Origin: Bacteroidetes bacterium GWF2_38_335
Lineage (GTDB): Bacteria > Bacteroidota > Bacteroidia > Bacteroidales > GWF2-38-335
Assembly: GCA_001769535.1 (NCBI GenBank)
Contig: MEOH01000003.1
Span: forward strand, 1-51,715
Direction: 5' to 3'
Length of the DNA stretch: 51,715 bases
Shown piece after piece: positions 1-10,657 of the stretch (positions are counted from its first letter, which is position 1; every line of letters begins with the position of its first letter). The notes beneath the pieces were generated by a model. It saw only the letters and a list, made by a program, of their open reading frames with translations, was not told the DNA's origin and made no database searches. The translations under genes were made by a program, and so were the position numbers.

Positions 1-1
1 A

Positions 2-1861
2 GTTAATGCAGGAATAAACCAGACTGTATGTTCAAATAATGCAGTTGTAACACTGAACGGAAGTATAAGTGGCGGAGCAACAGCAGGCCAGTGGAGCAGC
101 TCTGGAACCGGAAGTTTTTCATCCATGACTGCAATGAATGCTACCTACACACCGAGTACAGCAGATACTGCAGCCGGAATAATAACCATAACATTATCCT
201 CGACAGATGGTTGTGCAGTTGTAACAGATAACATGACCATCACCTATACAAATGCGCCATATGTTTTGGCCGGTCCCGACCAGATAGTATGCCAGTCCAC
301 ACCTACAACCGTTCTGAACGGAACCATCGGTGGCGGATCAACCACAGGAATCTGGACCAGCACAGGCACTGGATCATTTACACCAGGAGCAACAACCATT
401 GATGCTACATACAACCCAAGTGCAGCAGATATTACAGCCGGAAGTGTGACTCTGACATTAACATCAACAGCTAACGGGACCTGTATTGCGGTTGCCGATG
501 CTATGATCATTACAATAACTTCGGCACCTGTAGTAAATGCAGGTACAAATCAAACTGTTTGTGCGGTTACACCAAATGTTACATTAAGCGGAAGTGTAAC
601 AATAGGAGCAACAACAGGGAACTGGACAAGCTCAGGAACAGGATCATTTACACCATCTTCAGCAGATTTAAATGCAACATACACTCCGAGTGCAGCAGAT
701 ATAACTGTCGGGACAGTCACTTTAACACTCACTGCCACCGGAGGTTGTTATCCTGAAACTGATCAAATTGTAATAACGATAACACCATCACCCATTGTAA
801 ATGCCGGAATTGACAGAACAGTTTGTGCAAACAATGCTGTAGTAACTCTGAACGGAAGTGTTACAGGCGGAGCAACAGTTGGCCAGTGGAGCAGCTCAGG
901 AACAGGCAGTTTCTCATCACTGACAGCAATGAATGCTACCTATACTCCGAGTTCAGCAGACACAGCAGTTGGAACAGTTACCATCTCACTTTCATCAACA
1001 GATGGATGTGCTGTTGTTACAGACAACATGGTGATAACCATCACCAATGCACCATATGTGAATGCGGGAGTTGACCAGATTGTATGCGGAGTAGGAGCGA
1101 CCGTAGTGCTAAATGGAACCATTTACGGTGGATCAACCACAGGAATCTGGACAAGCACAGGAACAGGATCATTTACTCCTGGAGCAACAACCATTGATGC
1201 AACATATACACCAAGTGCAGCAGATATCACGGTAGGGACGGTAACATTTACCCTGACATCAACAGCCAATGGAACATGCATTGCAGTAAATGATGCTATG
1301 ATAATTACAATTACTCCACCACCAATAGTAAATGCCGGAGTTAATCAGACTATTTGCAGTAATAACCCTGTTGTCAATCTTTCAGGAAGTGTAACAGGCG
1401 GAGGTTCAACCGGAAATTGGTTTTCAAGTGGTACCGGAACATTTAGTCCTTCTACAACTGCATTAAATGCGACTTATACGCCAAGTAATGCTGATACTGC
1501 TTCAGGTACAGTAACCTTAACTTTATTTTCAACTGATGGTTGTGGTGTTGTTACAGATAATATGGTTATCACAATAACAAATGCTCCATATGTTTTAGCA
1601 GGAACCGACCAGATTGTTTGCCAGTCAAGCCCGGCAGTAACACTAAATGGTACAGTAACGGCAGGTTCGACAACCGGAATATGGACCAGCACCGGAACAG
1701 GATCATTTACTCCAGGAGCAACAACCATTGATGCAACATACAATCCAAGTGCAGCAGATATAACAGTCGGAACTGTTACTTTGACTTTAACATCAACATC
1801 AAATGGTAATTGCTTGGCAGTAAACGACCAAATGTCAATAACAATATTACCGACACCTGTA
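2..1861 (+). repeat. higher-order duplicated block in the giant repeat gene
   Basis: Eight consecutive repeat units start at 2, 263, 533, 797, 1058, 1328, 1592 and 1862. Units 1, 4 and 6 resemble one another (STDGCxVVTDNM segment), as do units 2, 5 and 7 (TGTGSFTPGATTIDATY segment), and units 3 and 8. Unit 1 to 4 and unit 2 to 5 are both exactly 795 bases apart; unit 4 to 6 and 5 to 7 are 531 and 534 apart. Multi-unit blocks have therefore been duplicated, not single units. Later units (after about 2.1 kb) are much more diverged. Confidence 0.8.
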
Positions 1862-4800
1862 GTGGATGCAGGTTCGAATCAGACGGTATGTGCTTCTTCG
1901 CCAAACGTGAGTCTGATTGGTTCAGTAACAGTTGGTTCAACAACAGGAAACTGGACAAGTTCTGGTACTGGAACTTTTTCACCAAATTCAACAACCCTGA
2001 ATGCTACCTATGTACCGAGTGCTGCGGATATTTCTGCTGGAAACGTTTCTCTTACCCTTACTGCAACGGGCGGATGTTCCTCACCAACAGATTTAATAAC
2101 TGTTACAATAACTCCTTTGCCAGTAGTGTCTGCAGGTATTGATCGGACGATATGTGAGACAACAGCAAGTATAAATTTAGCAGGGTCTGTGACAGTTGGT
2201 GGAACAACAGGAAACTGGACCAGTTCGGGCACAGGAAGTTTTGCTCCATCATCCACCATATTAAATGGTACATACTCACCAAGTGCTGCAGATATTGTAG
2301 CAGGAAATATTACGTTGACACTGACTTCGACAAATGGTTGTGATGTTGTTTCTGATTTTATGATTTTGCATATTATAACACAGGCAGATGTGAATGCAGG
2401 TATTGACCTTACATATTGCAGCAATAATGCCATTGTCAACCTGTCAGGTATTGTGAATGGTGCAGCAGGGACAGGAAACTGGACTACTTCAGGAACAGGG
2501 TCATTTTTACCTAACTCAACAACACTAAATGCTACCTATTTACCAAGTGATGCAGATACTGCAAACGGAACGGTGACTCTTACATTAACATCAACAAGTA
2601 ATGGTCCTTGTCCGGCAGATGTTGATAATCTTATTCTTACTTTGACTCCGTCGCCATATTCCATTGCTGGAACAGATATTTTTGTTTGTGCCAACAATGC
2701 AGATGCTGCATTGGATGGATCTGTATGGGGTGCTTCATCAACAGGTATATGGACGAGCTCAGGAACCGGATCATTCAGTCCGTCATCTTCCGATTTGGAT
2801 GCAGCGTACACTCCTTCTGCAGTTGATATTATTGCTGGCATTGTAACTTTAACACTGACTCCTACCGGAATCGGATCCTGTTTATCAGTAAATGATCAGT
2901 TGCTGCTTACAATTACACCGGCTCCTACGGCCGATGCAGGTGATGATATTTATCTCTGCAATACTGATGTGGCATCTTTGAATGGTGGAATTATTCTTGG
3001 TGCAGGAACAGGTATCTGGTCAAGTTCAGGGACAGGAACCTTCAGTCCGTTAAATACAGATTTAAATGCTACATATACCCCGGGGAGTGCTGATACGCTT
3101 GCAGGATCGGTTACACTGACTCTTACATCAACAAATAACGGTGGATGTCTTGCAGTATCTGATGAACTTGACATTATTTTCACTCCAAGACCAATTGTTG
3201 ATGCGGGTGCAGATCAGATAATCTGTGCAAACAATACTGCTGTGTTAAATGGCAGTGTATCGGGAAGTTCAACAACCGGTCATTGGATAACCAGCGGAAC
3301 AGGCGTGTTCATGCCTTCAGATACAGCACTTAATCCCACGTATATTCCAAGCGATGAGGATGGTGTTGCCGGTACAGTTACATTAACATTACATGCTACA
3401 TATGCCTGTTATCAATCAGATAATCTTGTTGTTACTCTAATGACACCACCTACAGTAGTTGTTGGTAGTGATATTGAAATTTGTGAAACGCAGGCATCAG
3501 TAAATGTGAGTGGAACGGTTAGCGGAGTTACAACAACCGGAGTCTGGACAACTTCAGGTAATGGAACCTTTACTCCTTTAACGACCAGTCTGAATCCGAC
3601 CTACACATTTAGTGCAGAAGACATCACATCAGGAAATGTAACACTTTACCTTACTTCAACAGTAAATGGTGATTGTCTTTCTGAAACAGACAGTTTGATT
3701 GTAACCATGGATCGCATGGCAATTGTTGATGCCGGAGCAGATATCACAACTTGTGCAAACAACGCAGAAGTGCTGATTAATGGGTCTGTTTCTGGTGGAT
3801 CAACAACCGGAAACTGGACATCATCTGGCTCAGGAAGTTTCAGTCCGGTGTCAAACATAAATGCATCTGAATATATTGTTACTGATGCTGATACAACTGC
3901 CGGATTAGTTACATTAACACTATCATCAACAAATAACGGAAGCTGTCCTGTTGTTTCAGACCAATTGATTGTAAATATTACACCTTCACCATGGCTTAAT
4001 GCGGGAACTGATTTAACAATTTGCGGAAATAATGCTATTGCAAATCTAAATGGTTTAGTTGGTGCAGGGGCGACAGGAGGAGTATGGAACACACTAGGTG
4101 CAGGAACTTTTTCACCTGATGAAAATTCACTAAATGCAGATTATATTGCGTCAACTACAGATACAATATCTGGAAATGTGATACTTATTCTTACAACAAC
4201 CGGAAATGGTGATTGTCTTGCTGTTACTGATACATTGGAAATAACAATTACTGATCAGCCATTAGTTGAAGCGGGAGATAATCAGATTATTTGTTATAGT
4301 CAAAATGCAATTGTTGAAGGAATCATTAATGTTGCAGCGTCCGGAGCAATATGGACAACTTCGGGTGACGGTACGTTCATTTTGGACACAGATCTTTCAA
4401 CCGAATACACACCTGGTGTAAATGATGAATCCAACGGCACAGTTACTTTGTATCTTACAACAACTGGTGTTGGTAATTGTATCCCTGTTGTTGATTCAAT
4501 AGAAATAGAGATAACTTCACAGCCTGTTGTTGATGCAGGGATTGATGAAACTATTTGTAGTAATTTAACATTATCATTGAACGGCTCAGTATTGGGAAGC
4601 TCAACAACAGGTATCTGGTCAACTTCAGGCACCGGAATATTCATGCCAGATAATACATCGCTTAATGCAGTTTATTATCCCAGTGTAGCTGACACAACTT
4701 CTGGAAGTGTAATTCTTACTCTAAGCGCAACAAACTCATGTGTTTCAGAAGATCAAATGGCATTAACTTTGACCGATGCTCCTTTTGTAAATGCCGGAAT

Positions 4801-7800
4801 AGACCAGATAATTTGTGCAGATGTTGAAACTGTTACCCTGTCAGGAAATGTTTCAGGAGCAACTTTAACCGGCCAATGGTCAACACTTGGTACAGGAAAT
4901 TTCTCTCCGGATGCTACAGATTTAAATGCTTTATATAATGTAAGCAGCGCTGATAGTTTGGCAGGATTTGTAGAACTGATTCTTGAATCTACAAATAACG
5001 GAACCTGTGCTGTGGAATATGATACCTTGATTGTGACTATTACTGATATTCCGGTTGTTGAAGCAGGTGAAGATCAGACTGTTTGTGCTACAAATAGTGT
5101 TTCTTTATCAGGAAGCATTACAGGCATAGTAACCACAGGTGTCTGGACCAGTTCAGGAACCGGCATCTTTACACCAAATGCAACAGCACTCAATGCGGTT
5201 TATCATCTGAGCGCTGCTGATACTGCAGCAGGAACAGTAGTTTTAACATTGTCTTCAACAGGATCATGTACTGTAATTTCTGACAATCTGAATGTAACAA
5301 TTACTCCGGCTCCTTTTGTGAATGCTGGTCCTGATCTTACAGTTTGTTCCAATAATGCAAATGCCCTTTTATCAGGAAGTGTGTGGGGGGCAACCACAAC
5401 TGGAATATGGTCAACATCAGGTACAGGAATTTTCAGTCCATCAAGCACAGATTTAAATGCAGTTTATATGCCAAGCGATTTGGATACTGCCTCCGGAATT
5501 GTAAATCTGACACTTACATCAACATCGAATGGTGATTGTATTGCCGGTAATGATATGCTGGTACTGACTATTTCCAATGCCCCGATGGTTCTTGCCGGAG
5601 ATGATGATGTGATTTGTAGCGGAGATAATTATACTTTATCAGGCGTTATTTATTCATCCTCCGGTGAAGGTGAATGGACAACTTCAGGTGACGGCACATT
5701 CATGCCTTCAGCAAATGAATTGAATGCAGTTTATGAACCTGGTTTGGGAGATAATGCAGCAGGTTTTGTAATCCTGACGTTGACTTCGATAAATATTGGA
5801 ACCTGCAACGCTGTTAATGATGAAATAACTTTGTCTATCACTCCGCGTCCAAATGTTGATGCTGGAGAAGATCAGATTATTTGCAGCAATAACACAGTGT
5901 TTTTATTAGGTTCAGTGACAGGAAGTTCTACAACAGGTTACTGGGAATCATCAGGAACCGGGTATTTTGTTCCTGACAGTACTGATTTTACTGCTGAATA
6001 TGTACCCAGTGCCGAAGATACAGCATCAGGATCTGTGTTTTTTACACTTCATTCGACTAATTCATGTGATGCTACGGATGATATGCTGCTGACACTGACT
6101 GTTGGTCCACATGTGGATGCAGGTGATGATCAGGTGATATGTGTATCTGAAAATTCCGTTTCTCTTGAAGGCAGTATCTGGGGTGCAACAACAACAGGAA
6201 TATGGCTGACCTCCGGTACTGGATATTTTACACCTGATTTTACCGAATTAAATGGTGAATATCATATTAGTGCAGCCGATTCTGCCGCAGGAACTGTTCA
6301 ACTTGTTTTGGTTTCAACAAACAACGGTGATTGTCTCATTGAAACTGATACGATTGTAATTGGAATTACCGACATACCGGTTGTCGATGCCGGAACTGAC
6401 CAGGTTGTTTGTGCAAATAATGATGTTCAGCTTGCTGGTTCTGTTGCAGGCGTTGTTACATCAGGTGTTTGGACAACATCAGGAACAGGTTATTTTGAAC
6501 CCGACAGTGCACAAATGGATGCTGTATATGTTTTAAGTACTGCTGATACAGCAGCAGGGTACGTTCAACTCAGTTTGACTTCAGTCGGATCATGTGTTGA
6601 TGTGATAGATGTGATGGATATTACAATTACTCCGGCACCATTTGTAAATGCAGGCCCAAATGTAATTGTGTGTGCCAATAATCCAAATGCTGTTCTTTCA
6701 GGAAATATCTGGGGTGCAACGACAACAGGTATTTGGTCCAGTTCAGGTTCAGGAACCTTTGTACCCTCTTCCACTGATTTGAATGTAACATATATTCCAA
6801 GTAACGCTGATACAACAGCCGGAGGTGTTACAATTACATTAACTGCAACAGGAATAGGGGATTGTTCTCCCGTTTCAGATGTTCTGGTAATTACTTACAC
6901 CAACCCACCGATTGCAAATGCAGGAAACAATATTTATGCTTGTAATGATAATAATGTAAATTTATCTGGCGAAATTCTTTTTGGTGCAGGCACAGGTACA
7001 TGGACAACAACTGGTGCGGGCGGTTTTGTAAATGTAGATTCACTCAACTCATATTACATTACCAGTCCTTCAGACACTGTTGTAGGTTCAATACTCATGA
7101 TTCTTACTTCAACTAATAACGGAGGATGTATAGGTGATTCAGATACATTAACTGTTTATTATACTCCGAGACCATTTGTTGAATCAGGTGCTGATATGGA
7201 AATATGCTCTAATGACACCTTGAGTATATCAGGAATTGTTTCGGGCAGTTCGACAACGGGTTTTTGGTCAAGTTCGGGATCTGGAATATTCCTGCCAGAC
7301 AGCAGTTATTTAGCAGCACAGTATGTTCCTTCTCTTGCAGATGCAGATACAGGTTTTGTATATATTACACTTACTTCAACAAATGCTTGTTCGACAGAAG
7401 ACTCATTCCGTCTGGATTTCATTTATGCACCTGTCGCAAATGCAGGTAGTAACCAGTCGGTTTGCCCGGGTGACAATATGGTGAGCCTTTCAGGTTCAGT
7501 TACAGGAGTAGATTCGTCTGGTGTGTGGACTACTTCGGGTACAGGGGCATTTGTTCCTTCTGACACAGTTATGAACCCAATATATGTGTTAAGTGTACTA
7601 GATATTGAAAATGGGGGCGTAAATATTTATTTGACATCAACAGGTTCAGGAGCTTGTGGTACATCGATAGATACAATGCATGTTTCTGTTTTAGGTTTGC
7701 CTGAAAATTTTGCAGGAGATGATTTTTTTGCATGTGGAAATTCAGACGCCTCACTTGTCGGTACAGCATCTGATACAACATCCTATTGGGAGACATTAGG

Positions 7801-9514
7801 CAGTGGTTTATTTTTGCCAGATAGCAGCGCATTGAATGGATATTATTCATTTAGCACTGCCGATACAATTGCAGGATTTGTAAATATTGTTCTTCATACC
7901 TCAAACGTATGTGGTTCAGTTGAAGATACAGTATTAATTACAATTACTCCGGCGCCATGGGTTGATGCAGGTACTGACCGAATAATCTGTAACACATATA
8001 CTGAGATTGAGTTGTCAGGAATTGTTACAGCAGGTGCCACAACCGGAATGTGGACCACATCGGGAGATGGTTCGTTTAGCCCGTCAGACAGCGATTTTAA
8101 TGCTGTTTATTTTGTAGGAAGTGTTGATACTACTGTCGGATCGGTTACACTTTATCTGACAAGTACCGGAAATGGCGATTGTAATGCGGTTATGGATTCA
8201 TTAGTAATAAGCATTCTTCCTGCTCCTGAAGTTTATGCAGGAGAAGACTTTTCTGTATGTAATACTGTTTATGCTGGTATTGAAGGTATTGTGAATTCTG
8301 CTTCAGGAACAGGTACATGGTCAACGACCGGTGATGGAAGTTTCTCTCCGAGTGCCGATTCACTTTCAAGTACATACAATGCAGGAGATGCTGATATTTT
8401 AGCAGGTGAAGTTAATCTGGTTCTGATAGCTACCAATCTTGGCGAATGCCTTACGAATACAGATACTGTTATGGTAACATTCATAGGTTCTGAAAGTGAT
8501 GTTGAAATTGATGATTCTGTATTTATTTGTTTTGGAGATAGTATAATGATTACCCCTGTCGTATCTGGTGATACGGGAACATTTTACTGGACAACTGGTG
8601 GAGCAGGATTTTTCTGGCCAAATGATTCAACCGCAAATGTAGTTTATAATCCTGATTCAACTGATATGGATACTTCAAATCTATACATATACATGGAGTA
8701 CCATTATGTTTGCGGAACAATAAATGATTCAATGAAATACACTGTTTACTATAATCCTGATGCGCAAATATATTCAGCACCAGATTGTAAATCAATGAAC
8801 ATTCATTTTGCCGACAGTTCAACAGTTAATGGAGGTTATATCATTGAATGGGAATGGATGACGGGTGATGGTAATTCATCAGCCGACTCTTCGTTTAATC
8901 ATGAGTATGCTGATATTGGTGACTTTGATATCAGTCTGGTTGCTACATCTGATAAAGGTTGTCGTGATACAGTAACATCAATAGTAAGTGTCTGGACGCC
9001 AACAATAGCCGGTTTTAGTGTTGAGGATACTATAGTTATTTCTGGGCAGGTTATTGAATTTACTGATGAATCAACCGGAGCAGTTTCCTGGTATTGGACA
9101 TTTGGTGATCAGACAGGCACTTCAGATGAACAAAATCCTGTTTATTCATATGGTATTCCGGCAAACTACAATGTGTGGCAATTTATTGAAGCACAAAACG
9201 GTTGTACAGACAGTACATCAATGACTTTTGTGATAATTAACAACGGGTATGCGGTGCCATCAGCATTTTCTCCAAACGGGGATAATCTGAATGACTTCTT
9301 TTTCATAAGAGGTGGCCCGTTCAGTGAATACGACCTTCGGGTGTTTAACTCCTGGGGTCAGCAAATTTTTATTTCAACGGATCAAAACGTTCAATGGGAT
9401 GGCACCTTTAGAGGAAAGGATCAGCCAGAAGGAGTGTATATTTACACATTCAAGGGCAGGACAATTGATGGAGATATGATTGATCAGACAGGTGATATTA
9501 CAATAATCAGATAA
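2..9514 (+). CDS. giant tandem-repeat surface protein with T9SS type B C-terminal domain (5' partial)
   Basis: The frame is open from base 2, so the start lies before the window; 3170 residues are visible. About 32 units of 87-90 residues follow one another, each opening with V(N/D)AGxDQxxC, then a central xWTSSGTGxFxP block, LNATYxPSxAD, TLTLTST and a second Cys near the end. A degenerate unit follows (about residue 2830), then two PKD-like stretches (about 2920-3075, with WxFGD and WxTGDG cores), then a gliding-motility-associated CHU_C domain from AFSPNGDNLND (about 3086) to the end. CHU_C domains are the type B signals of the type IX secretion system, so the protein is expected at or beyond the outer membrane. 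The repeats resemble PKD/Ig-like beta-sandwich adhesin repeats; they are not SprB-type repeats. It lies 10 bases upstream of a porP/sprF gene. Adhesin or gliding role is inferred; ligand unknown. Confidence 0.9.
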   Translation, partial: VNAGINQTVCSNNAVVTLNGSISGGATAGQWSSSGTGSFSSMTAMNATYTPSTADTAAGIITITLSSTDGCAVVTDNMTITYTNAPYVLAGPDQIVCQSTPTTVLNGTIGGGSTTGIWTSTGTGSFTPGATTIDATYNPSAADITAGSVTLTLTSTANGTCIAVADAMIITITSAPVVNAGTNQTVCAVTPNVTLSGSVTIGATTGNWTSSGTGSFTPSSADLNATYTPSAADITVGTVTLTLTATGGCYPETDQIVITITPSPIVNAGIDRTVCANNAVVTLNGSVTGGATVGQWSSSGTGSFSSLTAMNATYTPSSADTAVGTVTISLSSTDGCAVVTDNMVITITNAPYVNAGVDQIVCGVGATVVLNGTIYGGSTTGIWTSTGTGSFTPGATTIDATYTPSAADITVGTVTFTLTSTANGTCIAVNDAMIITITPPPIVNAGVNQTICSNNPVVNLSGSVTGGGSTGNWFSSGTGTFSPSTTALNATYTPSNADTASGTVTLTLFSTDGCGVVTDNMVITITNAPYVLAGTDQIVCQSSPAVTLNGTVTAGSTTGIWTSTGTGSFTPGATTIDATYNPSAADITVGTVTLTLTSTSNGNCLAVNDQMSITILPTPVVDAGSNQTVCASSPNVSLIGSVTVGSTTGNWTSSGTGTFSPNSTTLNATYVPSAADISAGNVSLTLTATGGCSSPTDLITVTITPLPVVSAGIDRTICETTASINLAGSVTVGGTTGNWTSSGTGSFAPSSTILNGTYSPSAADIVAGNITLTLTSTNGCDVVSDFMILHIITQADVNAGIDLTYCSNNAIVNLSGIVNGAAGTGNWTTSGTGSFLPNSTTLNATYLPSDADTANGTVTLTLTSTSNGPCPADVDNLILTLTPSPYSIAGTDIFVCANNADAALDGSVWGASSTGIWTSSGTGSFSPSSSDLDAAYTPSAVDIIAGIVTLTLTPTGIGSCLSVNDQLLLTITPAPTADAGDDIYLCNTDVASLNGGIILGAGTGIWSSSGTGTFSPLNTDLNATYTPGSADTLAGSVTLTLTSTNNGGCLAVSDELDIIFTPRPIVDAGADQIICANNTAVLNGSVSGSSTTGHWITSGTGVFMPSDTALNPTYIPSDEDGVAGTVTLTLHATYACYQSDNLVVTLMTPPTVVVGSDIEICETQASVNVSGTVSGVTTTGVWTTSGNGTFTPLTTSLNPTYTFSAEDITSGNVTLYLTSTVNGDCLSETDSLIVTMDRMAIVDAGADITTCANNAEVLINGSVSGGSTTGNWTSSGSGSFSPVSNINASEYIVTDADTTAGLVTLTLSSTNNGSCPVVSDQLIVNITPSPWLNAGTDLTICGNNAIANLNGLVGAGATGGVWNTLGAGTFSPDENSLNADYIASTTDTISGNVILILTTTGNGDCLAVTDTLEITITDQPLVEAGDNQIICYSQNAIVEGIINVAASGAIWTTSGDGTFILDTDLSTEYTPGVNDESNGTVTLYLTTTGVGNCIPVVDSIEIEITSQPVVDAGIDETICSNLTLSLNGSVLGSSTTGIWSTSGTGIFMPDNTSLNAVYYPSVADTTSGSVILTLSATNSCVSEDQMALTLTDAPFVNAGIDQIICADVETVTLSGNVSGATLTGQWSTLGTGNFSPDATDLNALYNVSSADSLAGFVELILESTNNGTCAVEYDTLIVTITDIPVVEAGEDQTVCATNSVSLSGSITGIVTTGVWTSSGTGIFTPNATALNAVYHLSAADTAAGTVVLTLSSTGSCTVISDNLNVTITPAPFVNAGPDLTVCSNNANALLSGSVWGATTTGIWSTSGTGIFSPSSTDLNAVYMPSDLDTASGIVNLTLTSTSNGDCIAGNDMLVLTISNAPMVLAGDDDVICSGDNYTLSGVIYSSSGEGEWTTSGDGTFMPSANELNAVYEPGLGDNAAGFVILTLTSINIGTCNAVNDEITLSITPRPNVDAGEDQIICSNNTVFLLGSVTGSSTTGYWESSGTGYFVPDSTDFTAEYVPSAEDTASGSVFFTLHSTNSCDATDDMLLTLTVGPHVDAGDDQVICVSENSVSLEGSIWGATTTGIWLTSGTGYFTPDFTELNGEYHISAADSAAGTVQLVLVSTNNGDCLIETDTIVIGITDIPVVDAGTDQVVCANNDVQLAGSVAGVVTSGVWTTSGTGYFEPDSAQMDAVYVLSTADTAAGYVQLSLTSVGSCVDVIDVMDITITPAPFVNAGPNVIVCANNPNAVLSGNIWGATTTGIWSSSGSGTFVPSSTDLNVTYIPSNADTTAGGVTITLTATGIGDCSPVSDVLVITYTNPPIANAGNNIYACNDNNVNLSGEILFGAGTGTWTTTGAGGFVNVDSLNSYYITSPSDTVVGSILMILTSTNNGGCIGDSDTLTVYYTPRPFVESGADMEICSNDTLSISGIVSGSSTTGFWSSSGSGIFLPDSSYLAAQYVPSLADADTGFVYITLTSTNACSTEDSFRLDFIYAPVANAGSNQSVCPGDNMVSLSGSVTGVDSSGVWTTSGTGAFVPSDTVMNPIYVLSVLDIENGGVNIYLTSTGSGACGTSIDTMHVSVLGLPENFAGDDFFACGNSDASLVGTASDTTSYWETLGSGLFLPDSSALNGYYSFSTADTIAGFVNIVLHTSNVCGSVEDTVLITITPAPWVDAGTDRIICNTYTEIELSGIVTAGATTGMWTTSGDGSFSPSDSDFNAVYFVGSVDTTVGSVTLYLTSTGNGDCNAVMDSLVISILPAPEVYAGEDFSVCNTVYAGIEGIVNSASGTGTWSTTGDGSFSPSADSLSSTYNAGDADILAGEVNLVLIATNLGECLTNTDTVMVTFIGSESDVEIDDSVFICFGDSIMITPVVSGDTGTFYWTTGGAGFFWPNDSTANVVYNPDSTDMDTSNLYIYMEYHYVCGTINDSMKYTVYYNPDAQIYSAPDCKSMNIHFADSSTVNGGYIIEWEWMTGDGNSSADSSFNHEYADIGDFDISLVATSDKGCRDTVTSIVSVWTPTIAGFSVEDTIVISGQVIEFTDESTGAVSWYWTFGDQTGTSDEQNPVYSYGIPANYNVWQFIEAQNGCTDSTSMTFVIINNGYAVPSAFSPNGDNLNDFFFIRGGPFSEYDLRVFNSWGQQIFISTDQNVQWDGTFRGKDQPEGVYIYTFKGRTIDGDMIDQTGDITIIR

Positions 9515-9524
9515 TTCAAAAGCC

Positions 9525-10520
9525 ATGAAAAGGAATATAATTATATCAGCAATAGTAATGATGATCACAACTGGATCATTGCAATCTCAGGATCATCATT
9601 TTTCGCAATTCGATGCGACACTTCAATACCTTAATCCGGCTTTGACAGGAATGTCATGGGAAGGGCCTTTTGACTGGCGTGCAAATACATCATGCCGTTC
9701 GCAATGGGGTAGTATTGCCAGTCGGCCATTTACAAACCAGCTTCTGGCCTTCGATATGCCATTTAAGAAAGAATATGGTTTGGGTGGCTATATTGTCAAC
9801 AATTCGGCGGGTTCAGGACATTTGAATACTCTTAATTTCATGTTGGGGGGTGCATATGAAATTACCGTTGATCCAAGCGAAGTACATAATCTGTATGTTG
9901 GTGCCCAACTTGGTTTGTTACATAGGAGTGTAAGGGTTTCTGAATTGTTTTTCGATAGTCAGTATTCTTACTCAACAGGTACCTATGATGCCGGAATTTC
10001 AAGTGGTGAAAATATCCCTGATAAAAGTATTGTCAGGTTTGATGCCAACTTTGGTTTTTACTACGTCTATAATGAAAAAAACAATACATTGAAACCTCAT
10101 GGAGGCCTTAGTCTGTTTCATGTTGTAATGCCAAACGAGTCACTAACAGGGTTAAAAACAAGAATGCCTATCAGATGGATATTTACTGCCGGTACCGAGT
10201 ATATAATTAACGAACAGTTTAAACTGATGCCCGACTTTATGGTTCAGTGGGAAGCAAAAGCTGTTGATTTTGTTATTGGAACCCTTGCAGGATATCTTAT
10301 TAAGGATACTGAATACCGTGTTTTATCAGGATTTTCATACAGGAATAAAGATGCTGTAATTATTCATTTAGGGTTAAATCATAAAAGATGCTGGTATAGA
10401 ATGAGCTATGACTTAAATACTTCCTACCTTAAGGCATACACAAAAATGAAGGGGGGATTGGAATTTTCTGTAATTTATTTGTTTCAGGGAAAAGAGGAGG
10501 TTGGAAGAACTTTTATTTAG
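9525..10520 (+). CDS. PorP/SprF family type IX secretion membrane protein
   Basis: 331 residues with an N-terminal signal peptide ending near LQSQ, followed by the family hallmark QDHHFSQFDATLQYLNPALTG and a beta-rich body typical of an outer-membrane barrel. PorP/SprF proteins help deliver T9SS cargos that carry type B (CHU_C) C-terminal domains and are often encoded directly after such a cargo. That is the arrangement here: the start lies 10 bases after the stop of the giant repeat protein, so the two are probably co-transcribed and this protein is probably its dedicated partner. Length is normal for the family. The partner assignment is inferred from position. Confidence 0.92.
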   Translation: MKRNIIISAIVMMITTGSLQSQDHHFSQFDATLQYLNPALTGMSWEGPFDWRANTSCRSQWGSIASRPFTNQLLAFDMPFKKEYGLGGYIVNNSAGSGHLNTLNFMLGGAYEITVDPSEVHNLYVGAQLGLLHRSVRVSELFFDSQYSYSTGTYDAGISSGENIPDKSIVRFDANFGFYYVYNEKNNTLKPHGGLSLFHVVMPNESLTGLKTRMPIRWIFTAGTEYIINEQFKLMPDFMVQWEAKAVDFVIGTLAGYLIKDTEYRVLSGFSYRNKDAVIIHLGLNHKRCWYRMSYDLNTSYLKAYTKMKGGLEFSVIYLFQGKEEVGRTFI

Positions 10521-10602
10521 TCAACATGCAATAAGATGCAGGATGAACTGGTTTTGCCGAACGCTTTCGTATTAAGCTTCAACGTTTGCCAGGATAGTAA
10601 GA

Positions 10603-10638
10603 AAAGAAGCAATCATAATTACTAATGATTGCTTCTTT
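10603..10638. terminator. bidirectional terminator between convergent genes
   Basis: Perfect 14-base inverted repeat (AAAGAAGCAATCAT, 10603-10616, pairing with 10625-10638) around an 8-base loop. It has A/T-rich ends and sits between the stop of the porP/sprF gene and the stop of the minus-strand gene at 10658. Confidence 0.8.
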
Positions 10639-10657
10639 ATTTAATTGAAAATCCTGA

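Noticed and set aside
1860-1885. GGTTCGAATC-like string recalling a tRNA T-loop
   Set aside because: It lies in coding repeat sequence, with no acceptor or anticodon stems around it.
2-8490. SprB-type repeats of gliding adhesins
   Set aside because: Unit length and motifs (VNAGxDQxVC, WTSSGTG) do not match the shorter SprB repeat; only the partner gene and sorting domain are shared.
244-8822. Many antisense and out-of-frame open frames within the giant gene
   Set aside because: They recur with the repeat period and encode low-complexity Val/Pro/Ser or Asn/Ser sequence; they are shadows of the real frame.
2-9514. Regular repeats resembling a CRISPR array or satellite DNA
   Set aside because: The 261-270 base units keep one reading frame with protein-level conservation and no constant spacer design; they encode domains.
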